This document shows, piece by piece, positions 1 to 9,275 of a stretch of DNA of 64,000 bases (positions are counted from its first letter, which is position 1; every line of letters starts with the position of its first letter). The position numbers and the translations under genes are program-made. A model generated the notes under the pieces. That model saw nothing but the letters and a program-made list of their open reading frames with translations, was not told where the DNA came from and did no database searches. Location: positions 2,739,501 to 2,803,500 of the forward strand of contig NZ_CP043489.1 in NCBI RefSeq assembly GCF_008330945.1. The letters are read 5' to 3'. This DNA comes from Labrys sp. KNU-23 (GTDB taxonomy: Bacteria > Pseudomonadota > Alphaproteobacteria > Rhizobiales > Labraceae).

Positions 1-19
1 GAAGGATTACAAATGCGGA

Positions 20-49
20 AGGCCCCCGGCAGGCGATGCCGGGGGCCTC
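20..49 (-). terminator. Hairpin terminator downstream of the nucleobase permease
   Basis: GGCCCCCGGC (21-30) and GCCGGGGGCC (38-47) form a perfect 10-bp stem with a 7-base loop. It lies about 40 bases past the stop codon of the permease gene read on the minus strand. The T tract after the stem on the minus strand is weak, so termination is inferred from the stem and its position. Confidence 0.6.
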
Positions 50-86
50 CTTCGCGATCGGTTCGGGGGGCAAGCGCCCGGGCGCT

Positions 87-2030
87 TCAGGCGAAACGTT
101 CCTGCAATTGCACCAGATGAGAGGTGGCGATCGGATTGGCGTTGGCGACGAGCTTGTCGAAGCGATGATTGGCGATCTTGGCGATCTCGATCAGGCCTGC
201 GGAGCGCTCGACGGTCGGCGAGTTGGCCATGCGCGACCAGCCGGTGGCCAGCACCCGCTCATAGCGCTCGACTTCATGCGCGCAGATGATCAGCGGGAAG
301 CCGAAATGCTTGCGATAGGCCACGGCCAGCCTGTTCACCTCGGCCAGGTCCTCATTGTCGATGCCGGCATCGGCGTGATCGAGCAGATAGGCATTGCCGG
401 CGTCGCTTTCGCTGCCGAGATCGGCGAAGGAGTTCAGCAATTGCAGCTGTTCCTCGGCCGAGCCGGTGAGCAGGGCGTCGTGGAAGGCCGAGCGCAGCGC
501 GATGGTATCGGCGAAGGGACGCAAGGCGTAGGCCCTTTCCAGCACCCAGGGCGTATTCTCGACCAGGCCGCCGAAGGTCTTGGCGAATTCGGCGCTGCTC
601 ATCTTGTTGACGTCGGCGAGGGTGACCAGCGTATGACCGGGACGGCCGGCCACGGCGGGGCTGTGCACCTTGCCGACATGGTTGAAGATGATGTTGAGCG
701 CGATGGCCGAGATGGCACCCAGCGTGATGCCCGAGCCGAAGACGATCTGGGCCCATTGCGGAAAGGCGTTGGCGACGAAGGGCTGAGACGTCACCAGCAT
801 GCCCAGGCCCACGCTGGTCGAGACGATCACGATGTTGTTGTGGTTGTTGAAATCGACCTTGCTGAGCGTCTGGATGCCGACCACGGCCACTGCCGCGAAC
901 ATGGCGAGCGCGGCGCCGCCGAGCACGGGATGCGGTATGCCGGCCACGATGGCAGCGGCCTTGGGCAGCGAGCCCAGGATGATCATGATCACGCCGGCGG
1001 CAACGATCACCCAGCGGCTCTTGACCTGGGTGAGGCGGACCAGACCGACATTCTCGGCAAAGCAGGTATAGGGAAAGGAGTTGAGCACGCCGCCGATGAA
1101 GGTGGCGAGGCCGTCGGCCCGGATGGCGCGGCCGATATCCTCGGGCGCGATCCGCTTCTTGACGATCTCGCCGGTGGCGAAGACGTCCCCGGTGGTCTCG
1201 ACCATGGTGATGATCATCACCACCATCATCGACAGGATGGCGGTGATCGAGAAGGTCGGCCAGCCGAAATAGAAGGGCGACGTATAGCCGACCCAGCCGG
1301 CATTGGCGACCTCGCTGAAATGGGCATCGCCCAGGGCCCAGGCTACCAGCGTGCCGGCGACCAGGCCGATCAGCACCGCGACGGTCTGCATGAAACCGGT
1401 GAACACGCGCTGGATGCCGACGATCAGCGCCAGGGTGCCGAAGGCGTAGGCGAGGTTCTTGAGCAGGACGGGGTCCTGCATTGCGTTCGGACCCTTGCCC
1501 ACCACGATGTCGTTGGCCGCCACGGGCAGCAGTGCCACGCCGATGATCAGGATCACCGATCCCGTTACCACCGGTGGGAAGAAGCGGGTGAGCTTGGCAA
1601 AATGGGAGGCCACGGCAAAGGTGAACAGGCCGGCCACCAGCACGGAGCCATAGATGGAAAGCAGCCCCTCGGTGCCCCCGCCGACGGCGAGGCCGATGGC
1701 GATCATCGGGCTCACGGCGGTGAAGGTCACGCCCTGAAGAAGGGGCAGCCGGACGCCGATATTGCCGATGCCGACCGCCTGGATGATCGAGGCGATGCCG
1801 CAGGTGAAGAGGTCGGCATTGATCAGGTGGATCAGTTGCTCGGGGCTGAGCTTGAGGGCGCTCGCCACGATGATCGGCACCAGCACCGCACCCGCATAGA
1901 AGGCGAGGACATGCTGGAAGCCATAGGTCGCCAGCTTGGCGAAAGGCAGGACCTCGTCGACGGGGTGCACCCGCATGGTTTGTGCCGAGGCGGTGCTTGC
2001 CGCCGGGCTGGTCTGTTCAAGTGTCGTCAT
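87..2030 (-). CDS. NCS2 xanthine/urate permease fused to an OHCU-decarboxylase-like domain
   Basis: A 647-residue inner-membrane protein. Residues about 30-455 are a nucleobase:cation symporter-2 (NCS2/UacT-XanP type) with many hydrophobic helices and the family segment FNNHNNI (394-400). Residues about 470-630 resemble 2-oxo-4-hydroxy-4-carboxy-5-ureidoimidazoline (OHCU) decarboxylase (UraD): FGGLVENTPWVLERA at 486-500 and FGFPLII at 576-582. In active UraD the catalytic histidine sits in an HPDL motif; here the aligned motif is FADL (535-538), so the His is Phe and the Pro is Ala. The intact motif is present in the PuuE-UraD protein at 25.96-27.39 kb. The carrier probably imports xanthine or urate for the neighbouring xdh and puu genes. 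The fused domain may be a non-catalytic sensor or docking module. Fusion of the two domains is seen directly; substrate and role are inferred. Confidence 0.88.
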   Translation of the reverse strand: MTTLEQTSPAASTASAQTMRVHPVDEVLPFAKLATYGFQHVLAFYAGAVLVPIIVASALKLSPEQLIHLINADLFTCGIASIIQAVGIGNIGVRLPLLQGVTFTAVSPMIAIGLAVGGGTEGLLSIYGSVLVAGLFTFAVASHFAKLTRFFPPVVTGSVILIIGVALLPVAANDIVVGKGPNAMQDPVLLKNLAYAFGTLALIVGIQRVFTGFMQTVAVLIGLVAGTLVAWALGDAHFSEVANAGWVGYTSPFYFGWPTFSITAILSMMVVMIITMVETTGDVFATGEIVKKRIAPEDIGRAIRADGLATFIGGVLNSFPYTCFAENVGLVRLTQVKSRWVIVAAGVIMIILGSLPKAAAIVAGIPHPVLGGAALAMFAAVAVVGIQTLSKVDFNNHNNIVIVSTSVGLGMLVTSQPFVANAFPQWAQIVFGSGITLGAISAIALNIIFNHVGKVHSPAVAGRPGHTLVTLADVNKMSSAEFAKTFGGLVENTPWVLERAYALRPFADTIALRSAFHDALLTGSAEEQLQLLNSFADLGSESDAGNAYLLDHADAGIDNEDLAEVNRLAVAYRKHFGFPLIICAHEVERYERVLATGWSRMANSPTVERSAGLIEIAKIANHRFDKLVANANPIATSHLVQLQERFA

Positions 2031-2204
2031 GGGACGTTTCCCCTCCTGATCGTTGGGTCTCGCTCCGGTCTTCGGCCGGATGGCGAGGGCAGGTTCAGTT
2101 CCGTGGCATGGGCATGGGCTTGGGCATGCGACGGCGATCCTCGCCGCGAGCGGGAGAAGGATGCCGGTCTTCCGGGATGGTTCTGACGGGGTGCCGGCAG
2201 GGTG

Positions 2205-3077
2205 TCAGCCGGCCTTGGCTGGAGCCCAGCTGGGCCGTCGCAGCCGGGCAGCACGCTGGGCGAAGCATCGCACCAGCTCGGCCGCCGTCAGGCTGGCGAT
2301 GATCTCGGGGCGCTTGTCGTCGACATCGGCGCCGCCGATCGGGCAGGTCAGTTCGCCGAGCATGGCGTTGGTGCCGCTGTTGCGCAGGAACTGGCTTTCG
2401 AAGCGTTTGCGCTTGGTCTTGGAGCCGATCATGCCGACATAGGCGGCATCGCGGCGTTCCAGGGCCGCCTCGGTCAGGCGGTAGTCGAGCGCATGGCTGT
2501 GGGTGAGGATGATATAGGCGGCGCCGGCCGGGGCATCCGCGATGGCGTCGGCCGGATCCTCGAGATGAAGCGTGCGGCAATTCTCGGGCAGGCCGGCGAG
2601 CATCTCGGCGCGATCGTCCACCAGCGTCACCGCGAAGGGCAGCAGGCTGAGCATGCTCGCGAGCGCCCGGCCGGTATGGCCGAGCCCGAACACCAGCACC
2701 GGCGGCCTGTTATCCAGGAGCTTTGCCTCATGGTCGCCGAGCCAGGCAGCGACCTTCGTGGTCACCGGTTCGAAGCGCAGGGTGACATGGCCGCCGCAGC
2801 ACTGGCCCATCATCGGACCGAGCGGCAGGTCCATGCTCTGTGCCTGGGGGCCGCGTCCTTCCCTGCCTTCGGCAAGCATGGACCGCGCCACGTCGATGGC
2901 ATGGAATTCGAGATGGCCGCCGCCGATGGTGCCGGCAACTGCATTGGATGTCACCAGCATCAGCGCGTCGACGCCGCGCGGCGTCGAGCCCAGTGCCGCC
3001 GCGATCTCGACCAGGATGGCCTGGCGGCCATCGGCTTCAATCGTGGCGAGGAGCTTGCCGATCTCAAGATCAACCAT
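2205..3077 (-). CDS. xdhC: Xanthine dehydrogenase accessory protein XdhC
   Basis: A 290-residue XdhC/CoxI-family protein. In this family XdhC binds molybdenum cofactor, promotes its sulfuration and delivers it to the large subunit of xanthine dehydrogenase. A C-terminal Rossmann-like part is visible (VLVFGLGHTGRAL, about residue 140), along with the conserved GQCCGGHV segment and the ending MIGSKTKRKRF. The ATG at 3077 was chosen because the longer reading frame upstream lies inside xdhB. This start overlaps the xdhB stop by 8 bases, which suggests translational coupling in an xdhA-xdhB-xdhC operon. It is the last gene of that operon. Confidence 0.93.
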   Translation of the reverse strand: MVDLEIGKLLATIEADGRQAILVEIAAALGSTPRGVDALMLVTSNAVAGTIGGGHLEFHAIDVARSMLAEGREGRGPQAQSMDLPLGPMMGQCCGGHVTLRFEPVTTKVAAWLGDHEAKLLDNRPPVLVFGLGHTGRALASMLSLLPFAVTLVDDRAEMLAGLPENCRTLHLEDPADAIADAPAGAAYIILTHSHALDYRLTEAALERRDAAYVGMIGSKTKRKRFESQFLRNSGTNAMLGELTCPIGGADVDDKRPEIIASLTAAELVRCFAQRAARLRRPSWAPAKAG

Positions 3078-5454
3078 GGTCCCCGCTCCTCTCCCGCACC
3101 TTCGCGCGCATCGCCTCGACGGCGAAGAGGACGCGCTCGGGCGTGGCGGGCGCATCGAGATCGGGGAAGATCTTGTAGTCGCCGATACTGGCCACCGCAT
3201 CCGACAAGGCATGCAGGACGGAGACCGGCAGCACCAGCGGCGGCTCGCCCACGGCTTTGGAGCGGTGGATCGAGGGCATGTGGTTGGGCTTGTTCAAGAG
3301 GTTGATGTTGAAGACGCGCGGCCGGTCCGAGGCCACCGGGATCTTGTAGGTGGAGGGCGCATGGGTGCGCAGGCGCCCCTTGTTGTCCCACCACAATTCT
3401 TCGGTGGTCAGCCAGCCCATGCCCTGCACGAAACCGCCCTCGATCTGGCCGATGTCGATGGCCGGATTCAGCGAGGAGCCGACGTCGTGCAGGATGTCGA
3501 CCCGCTCGACCCGGTATTCGCCGGTGAGCGTGTCGATGGTGACCTCCGAGGCGGCTGCGCCATAGGAATAATAGTAGAAGGCGCGCCCGCGGCCGGCCTT
3601 GCGATCCCAATAGATATCCGGGGTGCGATAGAAGCCGGAGGAGGAGAGCTGGATGCGGTTGCTATAGACCTCCTTGACGAAATCCGCCCACCCGATCTCG
3701 CGATTGCCGACACGCACGCGGCCGGGCAGGAATTCGACCTGGTCAGCGGGGACGCCGTGCTTCTCCACGGCGTAGGCGACCATGCGCTCCTTGATGTTGT
3801 TGCAGGCATTGAGCGCTGCCATTCCGTTGAGATCGGTGCCGGAGGAGGCCGCCGTCGGCGAGGTGTTGGGCACCTTGGCGGTGGTGGTCGGCGTGATCTT
3901 GACCATGTCGAGATCGATCTGGAAGGCCTGTGCCACCACCTGGGCGACCTTGATGTAGAGGCCCTGGCCCATCTCGGTGCCGCCATGGTTCACGCTCACA
4001 GAACCGTCGGTATAGACGTTCACCAGCGCGCCGGCCTGGTTCTGCCAGCTATTGGTGAAGGAGATGCCGAACTTCACCGGTGTCAGCGCGATGCCGCGAC
4101 GGAAGACGCCGCCCTGGGCATTCTGCCTGGCATTCTCGGCGCGGATTTCGGCGCGCCGGGCCTGGTAGTCGCTGGATGCCTCGAGCTTGGCGATGATCTC
4201 GGCCGAGAGATCCGCCTCGACCGTCTGGTGATAGGGGGTGAGGTCGCGGCCGGGCCCGCCATAGAAGTTGAGCTTGCGGATATCGAGCGGATCCTTGCCT
4301 GTGGCATAGGCCACTTCCTCGATCAGGCGCTCGGCACCGATCGCCCCCTGTGGTCCGCCGAAACCGCGGAAGGCGGTGTTGGAGACGGTATGGGTTCGCA
4401 AGGGCTGGGCGTTGAGGCGTACGGCCGGATAGAAATAGGCGTTGTCGGCATGGAAGAGCGCGCGGTCGGTCACCGGGCCGGAAAGGTCGGCCGAGAAGCC
4501 GCAGCGGGCGGCGAACAGGATATCGACAGCCAGGATGTGGCCTTCATCGTCGAAGCCCACTTCGTAATCGATCACGAAATCGTGGCGCTTGCCGGTGGCG
4601 ACCATGTCGTCGTCGCGGTCGGGCCTGAGCTTGACCGCCCGGCCGGTGCGCCGTGCCGCCAGCGCGGCGATGGCGGCGAAGATGTTGCCCTGGGTTTCCT
4701 TGCCGCCGAACCCGCCGCCCATGCGGCGGATCTCGCAGGTGATGGCGTTGCTCGGCACATCCAGCACATGCGCCACCGCATGCTGGATCTCGCTGGGATG
4801 CTGGGTGGAGGAATAGAGGGTGACGTCGCCGTCCTCGCCCGGCACGGCGAGGGCGATGTGGCTTTCCAGATAGAAGTGCTCCTGGCCGCCGAGATTCATC
4901 GAGCGCTTGATGCGCCGCGGCGCGGCGGCCATCGCCGCATCGAGATCGCCGCGATTGAGGCTCATCGGCTCGGCGACGAGGTCCAGGCTGCCGGAGGTCT
5001 CACCGTCCTTACGGGCGGCGGCGATGTCGAGAACCGCCGGCAATTCCTCATAGCTGATCTTGGCCTTGGCCGCGGCCAGGCGCGCTTCGTTGCGGGTGCG
5101 GGCGATCACGGCGAAGATCGGCTGGCCGTAGAACATCACCTTGCCCTCGGCGAAGACCGGGTCGTCGTGATGGTTGGAGGGGCTGACGTCGTTGACGCCG
5201 GGAACGTCGGCGGCCGTGAGCACCAGCTCGACGCCGGGGCTGTCCTTGACAGCCGAGAGGTCGATCTCCTTGATCAGGCCATGGGCGCAGTGCGACAGGC
5301 CGAGCGCGGCATGCAGCAGGCCGGCCGGTTCGGGCATGTCGTCGATGTAGAGCGCCTCGCCGGCCACGTGCTTGTGACCAGAATCGTGGCGGGTGGATTG
5401 ATAGACGCCGCCGGTGACCTGATCGCGATTGGCTGCGAAGACGGGCTTATGCAT
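3070..5454 (-). CDS. xdhB: Xanthine dehydrogenase, molybdopterin-binding subunit
   Basis: A 794-residue large subunit of bacterial xanthine dehydrogenase, which hydroxylates hypoxanthine and xanthine to urate. Visible molybdenum-site motifs include GGGFGGKE, the PLRTHTVSNTAFRGFGGPQG segment, GTDLNG, GGFVQGMGW and KAVGEPPL near the C-terminus, where the Glu is the catalytic base in this family. Length is usual for the two-subunit bacterial form. The ATG at 5454 overlaps the end of xdhA by 8 bases; the upstream in-frame codons belong to xdhA sequence. It works with the FAD/iron-sulfur subunit upstream and XdhC downstream. Confidence 0.96.
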   Translation of the reverse strand: MHKPVFAANRDQVTGGVYQSTRHDSGHKHVAGEALYIDDMPEPAGLLHAALGLSHCAHGLIKEIDLSAVKDSPGVELVLTAADVPGVNDVSPSNHHDDPVFAEGKVMFYGQPIFAVIARTRNEARLAAAKAKISYEELPAVLDIAAARKDGETSGSLDLVAEPMSLNRGDLDAAMAAAPRRIKRSMNLGGQEHFYLESHIALAVPGEDGDVTLYSSTQHPSEIQHAVAHVLDVPSNAITCEIRRMGGGFGGKETQGNIFAAIAALAARRTGRAVKLRPDRDDDMVATGKRHDFVIDYEVGFDDEGHILAVDILFAARCGFSADLSGPVTDRALFHADNAYFYPAVRLNAQPLRTHTVSNTAFRGFGGPQGAIGAERLIEEVAYATGKDPLDIRKLNFYGGPGRDLTPYHQTVEADLSAEIIAKLEASSDYQARRAEIRAENARQNAQGGVFRRGIALTPVKFGISFTNSWQNQAGALVNVYTDGSVSVNHGGTEMGQGLYIKVAQVVAQAFQIDLDMVKITPTTTAKVPNTSPTAASSGTDLNGMAALNACNNIKERMVAYAVEKHGVPADQVEFLPGRVRVGNREIGWADFVKEVYSNRIQLSSSGFYRTPDIYWDRKAGRGRAFYYYSYGAAASEVTIDTLTGEYRVERVDILHDVGSSLNPAIDIGQIEGGFVQGMGWLTTEELWWDNKGRLRTHAPSTYKIPVASDRPRVFNINLLNKPNHMPSIHRSKAVGEPPLVLPVSVLHALSDAVASIGDYKIFPDLDAPATPERVLFAVEAMRAKVRERSGDHG

Positions 5455-6931
5455 GGGCGTCACTCCGGAGGATGCCGGCAACCCGGTGAACGGAACCGGT
5501 CGCGGTCTCGGCCTGGAAACGGCGGATCAGATTGGCGGCGACCGTCGAGCGGTAGCGTGCGCTGGCGCGCCAGTCGTCGAGGGGCTTGAAATCGCTGGCC
5601 AAGGCGAGGGCCGCGGCCTCTGCGGCCTCGGCGTTGAAGCTCCGGCCGGCAAGGGCCGCCTCCGCGGCAGCGGCGCGCTTGGGCGTGGCAGCCATGCCAC
5701 CGAAGGCCAGTACGGCGTGGGTAGTCAGGCCCGCCCCATCCCGCTCGAGGCGGAAGGCGGCGCACACAGCCGAAATGTCCTCGTCGAAGCGCTTGGAAAT
5801 CTTGGAGACGTGGAACAGCGTACCCGGCTTGGGCTTGGGCACGATCAGGGCCTCGACGAAATCGCCCGGTTGGCGATCCTGCTTCTTGTAGGCGATGAAG
5901 AACTGCTCCAGCGGCACGGTGCGCCGCTCGCCACCGCGCCGCAGGATCACGCTGGCGCCGAGGGCGATCAGGACCGGCGGGGAATCGCCGATGGGCGAGC
6001 CATTGGCGACATTGCCGCCGATGGTGCCGGCATTGCGCACCTGCTCCGAGCCGAAGCGGCGGATGAGTTCGTCGATCTGCGGGTCGAGGGCGCCGAGCGC
6101 GCCGCGCGCGTCGCTGACCGAGACCAGGGCGCCGATGACGAGGTGGTCGCCCTTGTCCTCGATGCGGTCGAGTTCGCCGACGCGGCCGAGGGTGATCACG
6201 GTAGCCGGGCGCAGCAGCATCTTGGTGATCCACAGGCCGACATCGGTGGCACCGGCCACCAGGGTGGCATCGGGATGAGCGGCCGTGAGTTCGGCGAGCT
6301 GGTCAGCGGTGGCGGGGGCGAACAGCTTGCGGCCGCCCTCGGAAATCTCGATGACCTCCTGGTCGGCGAGGCCGGCGAGCGTGCGAGCGATCTCGGCGCG
6401 GCCGAGATTCAGCGTGTCGGAGCTGGAGGCCTCGATCTCATAGGCCCGGTCAAGCGCCGAGATGATCGGGCCATAACCGGTGCAGCGGCACAGATTGCCG
6501 GCGAGGGCCTCCTCGACACGCTCGCGCGAGGGGGCTTCGGCGGCGCCCAGCCACAGGGCGGTCAACGACATCACGATGCCGGGCGTGCAGAAGCCGCATT
6601 GCGAGCCGTGCAGCTCCACCATGGCCTGCTGGACGGGATGGAGGCCGCCGCTCGCCTTCTTCAGATGCTCGACGGTGACGATGTGGCAGGCATCGAGGCT
6701 TGCCAGGAAGCGGATGCAGGCATTGATGGCTTCATAGCGCAGTTCGCCGTCACGAAGCCGGCCGATCAGCACGGTGCAGGCGCCGCAGTCACCCTCGGCG
6801 CAGCCTTCCTTGGTGCCGATGAGCCGGCGCTCGTTGCGCAGCCAATCCAGCAGCGTCAGCGTGGGGTCGAAACCCTCCAGCGAGAACTGGCGATCGTTGA
6901 GTAGGAATCTTACGGTCCGGCGCATGATCAT
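5447..6931 (-). CDS. xdhA: Xanthine dehydrogenase, iron-sulfur/FAD subunit
   Basis: A 494-residue small subunit. The N-terminal plant-type [2Fe-2S] domain has CAEGDCGAC (about residues 43-51). A second all-helical [2Fe-2S] domain has QCGFCTPG and CRCTGY (about residues 110-155). A FAD-binding domain follows with ATLVAGATDVGLW and TIGGNVANGSPIGD. Electrons pass from the molybdenum site in XdhB through these centres to FAD and NAD+. It is the first gene of the xdhA-xdhB-xdhC operon and is divergent from guanine deaminase, whose product supplies xanthine. An in-frame ATG at 6925 is an equally plausible start. Confidence 0.96.
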   Translation of the reverse strand: MIMRRTVRFLLNDRQFSLEGFDPTLTLLDWLRNERRLIGTKEGCAEGDCGACTVLIGRLRDGELRYEAINACIRFLASLDACHIVTVEHLKKASGGLHPVQQAMVELHGSQCGFCTPGIVMSLTALWLGAAEAPSRERVEEALAGNLCRCTGYGPIISALDRAYEIEASSSDTLNLGRAEIARTLAGLADQEVIEISEGGRKLFAPATADQLAELTAAHPDATLVAGATDVGLWITKMLLRPATVITLGRVGELDRIEDKGDHLVIGALVSVSDARGALGALDPQIDELIRRFGSEQVRNAGTIGGNVANGSPIGDSPPVLIALGASVILRRGGERRTVPLEQFFIAYKKQDRQPGDFVEALIVPKPKPGTLFHVSKISKRFDEDISAVCAAFRLERDGAGLTTHAVLAFGGMAATPKRAAAAEAALAGRSFNAEAAEAAALALASDFKPLDDWRASARYRSTVAANLIRRFQAETATGSVHRVAGILRSDAHA

Positions 6932-7607
6932 CCGTGTGGTTTGGCGAGGTCAGTCGGCCGGCTGTGCTGGCTTGCCGACCCCGCAGCATAATCGATGAAG
7001 GCACTGAAGCGAGCCAGGCGAAATCCCGGGCCCCGAACATACCGATGCATGCCCGGCGACTGGCGGCCCGAGGACGGGTGCACGGCGGCGAACATGCCAA
7101 GGAACTGATACCGGGGCTGGAACCCGGCCGATCTCCAACGAGATCGGAATGTAAGTGGAGGTCTCGCTCCGGTCTCCCTGCGCCGGCGGTTCCCTCCCAA
7201 AATCTCCTCGTCGGGCTCACTTTCAGAGCAAAGCGCATTCAGTCTGAACGCGTGATTGCTCCACCTTGTTGCTTCCGAGCCAACCCAACGGATTGGCTGG
7301 TGCGTCTTTGCGCTTCATACCGATGCGGGCAGGTCGCAAGACGTTCGAGCCTCTTTGTAGCACTTATAATTTACCGATGGGCCTCGCGGCGGTAGACAGG
7401 CCCCATATGAAGGACTTCCCAAAAAAATGTGACAATCGCCCGGTCGGGATATGGTTATGATGTCTGGCATGATCGGTGAACCATGCCATGGGATCCTGAC
7501 GCATTCGCGGGTCCCACGCTCGTGCCCGCCTTGAAGGCACGGCGTCTTCACCAGGGAAAAGCGCTCCCGTTGCGCGCGCTGTGCGCCAGCCAGAAGGAAG
7601 TGACGTT
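6932..7607. other. Divergent xdhA / guanine deaminase intergenic region
   Basis: About 675 bases with no convincing gene. It should hold the two divergent promoters. The only recognisable structure is one copy (about 7220-7345) of a dispersed intergenic repeat, recognisable by a TTGTTG core followed by GCGTCTTTGCG, related to copies near 31.7, 55.6, 57.8 and 62.1 kb. The stretch at 7360-7470 is lower in GC than the surroundings. No regulator operator could be identified. Confidence 0.5.
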
Positions 7608-8939
7608 GTGACGACGAAGGATATCTCGCGGGCGGATACGGCCCTGCGCGGCCGCCTGCTCTGGTTCGTGGAGCGTCCCGAGGAGCATGGCGAGAGTGCC
7701 GTGCGCTATATCGAGGACGGCCTGCTGGTCCTGGCCGGCGGCAAGATCCTGGCAGCCGGCGAGACTTCCGTCCTGCAGCCCCAGCTTCCCGCCGCCGCCG
7801 TGATCCATGATCATTCGGGCCGGCTGATCACGCCCGGTTTCATCGATCCGCATATTCATCTGCCGCAGACGCAGGTGGTGGCGTCCTGGGCGGCCCAGCT
7901 GCTCGACTGGCTCAACACCTATACCTTCGTCGAGGAACAGAAATATGGTGATCCGGCCCATGCGGCCCGCGGCGCCGCCTTCTTCTTCGACGAATTGCTG
8001 TCCAACGGCACCACCACGGCGGTCGCCTTCTGCTCGGTGCATTCGGCCTCCGCCGAGGCCTTCTTCGCCGAATCCGAGCGGCGCAACACGCGCATGGCCG
8101 CCGGCAAGGTGATGATGGACCGCTACGCGCCCGACGCGCTCACCGACACCGCCCAATCCGGCTATGACGACAGCAAGGCCCTGATCGGGCGCTGGCACGG
8201 CCGCGGCCGGCAGCTCTATGCGATCGCGCCGCGCTTTGCCATCACCTCCACGCCCGAGCAGCTCGAAGCTGCCGCCACGCTGTCGCGCGAACATCCGGAC
8301 TGCCTGGTCGAGACGCATATCTCCGAAAATCTAGAGGAGGTCGCCACCGCCAAGCGGCTCTATCCCGAATGCGAGGATTACACCGCGATCTACGAAAAAT
8401 ACGGGTTGCTCGGCCGCAAATCGCTGATGGGGCACTCGATCCATCTGTCCGAGAGCGAGCGCCAGCGCTATGCGGATGCTGATGCGGTGGCGGTATTCTG
8501 CCCGACCTCCAATCTCTTCCTCGGTTCGGGCCTGTTCGACTGGAAGGCGATGCGCGAACCCAGGCGGCCGGTGCGCATCGGCGTCGCCACCGATATTGGC
8601 GGTGGCACCTCCTATTCCATGCTGCAGACCATGAACGAGGCCTATAAAGTGTTGCAATTGCAGGGGCAGCGCCTCGACTCGCTGGCCCTGTTCCACGCCA
8701 TGACGCGCGGCAACGCCATCGCCATCGGCCTCGAAGATCTGATCGGCAGTTTCGAACCGGGCCATGAATGCGATGCCGTCGTGCTCGACGCCAAGGCGAC
8801 GCCGGCCATGGCGCATCGCATGGAGACGGTGACCACGCTGGCCGAGGAGCTCTTCGTGCTGATCACGCTGGGCGACGACCGTGCGGTGGAAGAGACCTAT
8901 GTGATGGGCGAGCCGAAGAAGCCGCGCAAGCGGAACTGA
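7608..8939 (+). CDS. guaD: Guanine deaminase
   Basis: A roughly 443-residue amidohydrolase that converts guanine to xanthine, the substrate of the divergent xdh operon. Zinc-site motifs of the amidohydrolase superfamily are visible: PGFIDPHIHLPQ near the N-terminus, VETHISEN in the middle, GHSIHLSE, and ATDIGGGTSYSML with the final metal-binding Asp. The GTG at 7608 was chosen because AGAAGGAAG lies just upstream at ribosome-binding distance; an in-frame GTG at 7581 is less well placed. A strong terminator follows directly, so this is probably a single-gene transcript. Confidence 0.93.
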   Translation: MTTKDISRADTALRGRLLWFVERPEEHGESAVRYIEDGLLVLAGGKILAAGETSVLQPQLPAAAVIHDHSGRLITPGFIDPHIHLPQTQVVASWAAQLLDWLNTYTFVEEQKYGDPAHAARGAAFFFDELLSNGTTTAVAFCSVHSASAEAFFAESERRNTRMAAGKVMMDRYAPDALTDTAQSGYDDSKALIGRWHGRGRQLYAIAPRFAITSTPEQLEAAATLSREHPDCLVETHISENLEEVATAKRLYPECEDYTAIYEKYGLLGRKSLMGHSIHLSESERQRYADADAVAVFCPTSNLFLGSGLFDWKAMREPRRPVRIGVATDIGGGTSYSMLQTMNEAYKVLQLQGQRLDSLALFHAMTRGNAIAIGLEDLIGSFEPGHECDAVVLDAKATPAMAHRMETVTTLAEELFVLITLGDDRAVEETYVMGEPKKPRKRN

Positions 8940-8962
8940 GACGGAGTATCTGGCCTGAATTC

Positions 8963-8997
8963 GCCCACCGTCGCGGATTGGCGACGGTGGGCTTTTT
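8963..8997 (+). terminator. Rho-independent terminator of guanine deaminase
   Basis: GCCCACCGTCGC (8963-8974) pairs perfectly with GCGACGGTGGGC (8981-8992) around a 6-base loop and is followed by five T residues. It begins 24 bases after the stop codon. Confidence 0.93.
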
Positions 8998-9275
8998 ATT
9001 GCCGGCCTGCTGCGACTTTGCGCGTGCCGATGGTTTCCGGCTGTGCAGGTTGCTTCTCATTCAAGCAGTATTGGCTGAGCCGGCGATCGGGAGAAGTCAG
9101 TACAGATAAAATATCGGTTCTTATTGTTTTGATGTTGATTGACTTGTCTCTTGAGAAAGCTCTGACTGCGGCATGCAGGGGCAAGATTCGGCCCGGCCAT
9201 GACGAATGGGATTGCCGCCGGACATTACCAAGCGTCATGCCATAACCTCCGGCAGGCAGGGCAGGAGAGTTGGTT
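8998..9275. promoter_or_regulatory. Leader region of the NCS1 permease gene
   Basis: This gene-free stretch lies between the guanine deaminase terminator and the NCS1 permease. The part from about 9095 to 9160 is clearly AT-richer than its surroundings and is the likely promoter region. No operator or riboswitch could be recognised. GGAGAG at 9264-9269 is a well-spaced ribosome-binding site for the ATG at 9276. Confidence 0.45.

Noticed and set aside
2572-5589. A 1005-codon open frame on the plus strand
   Set aside because: It lies antisense to xdhB and xdhC, which have full motifs. Its translation is Gly/Asp/His-rich with no family features, as expected for a shadow in high-GC DNA.
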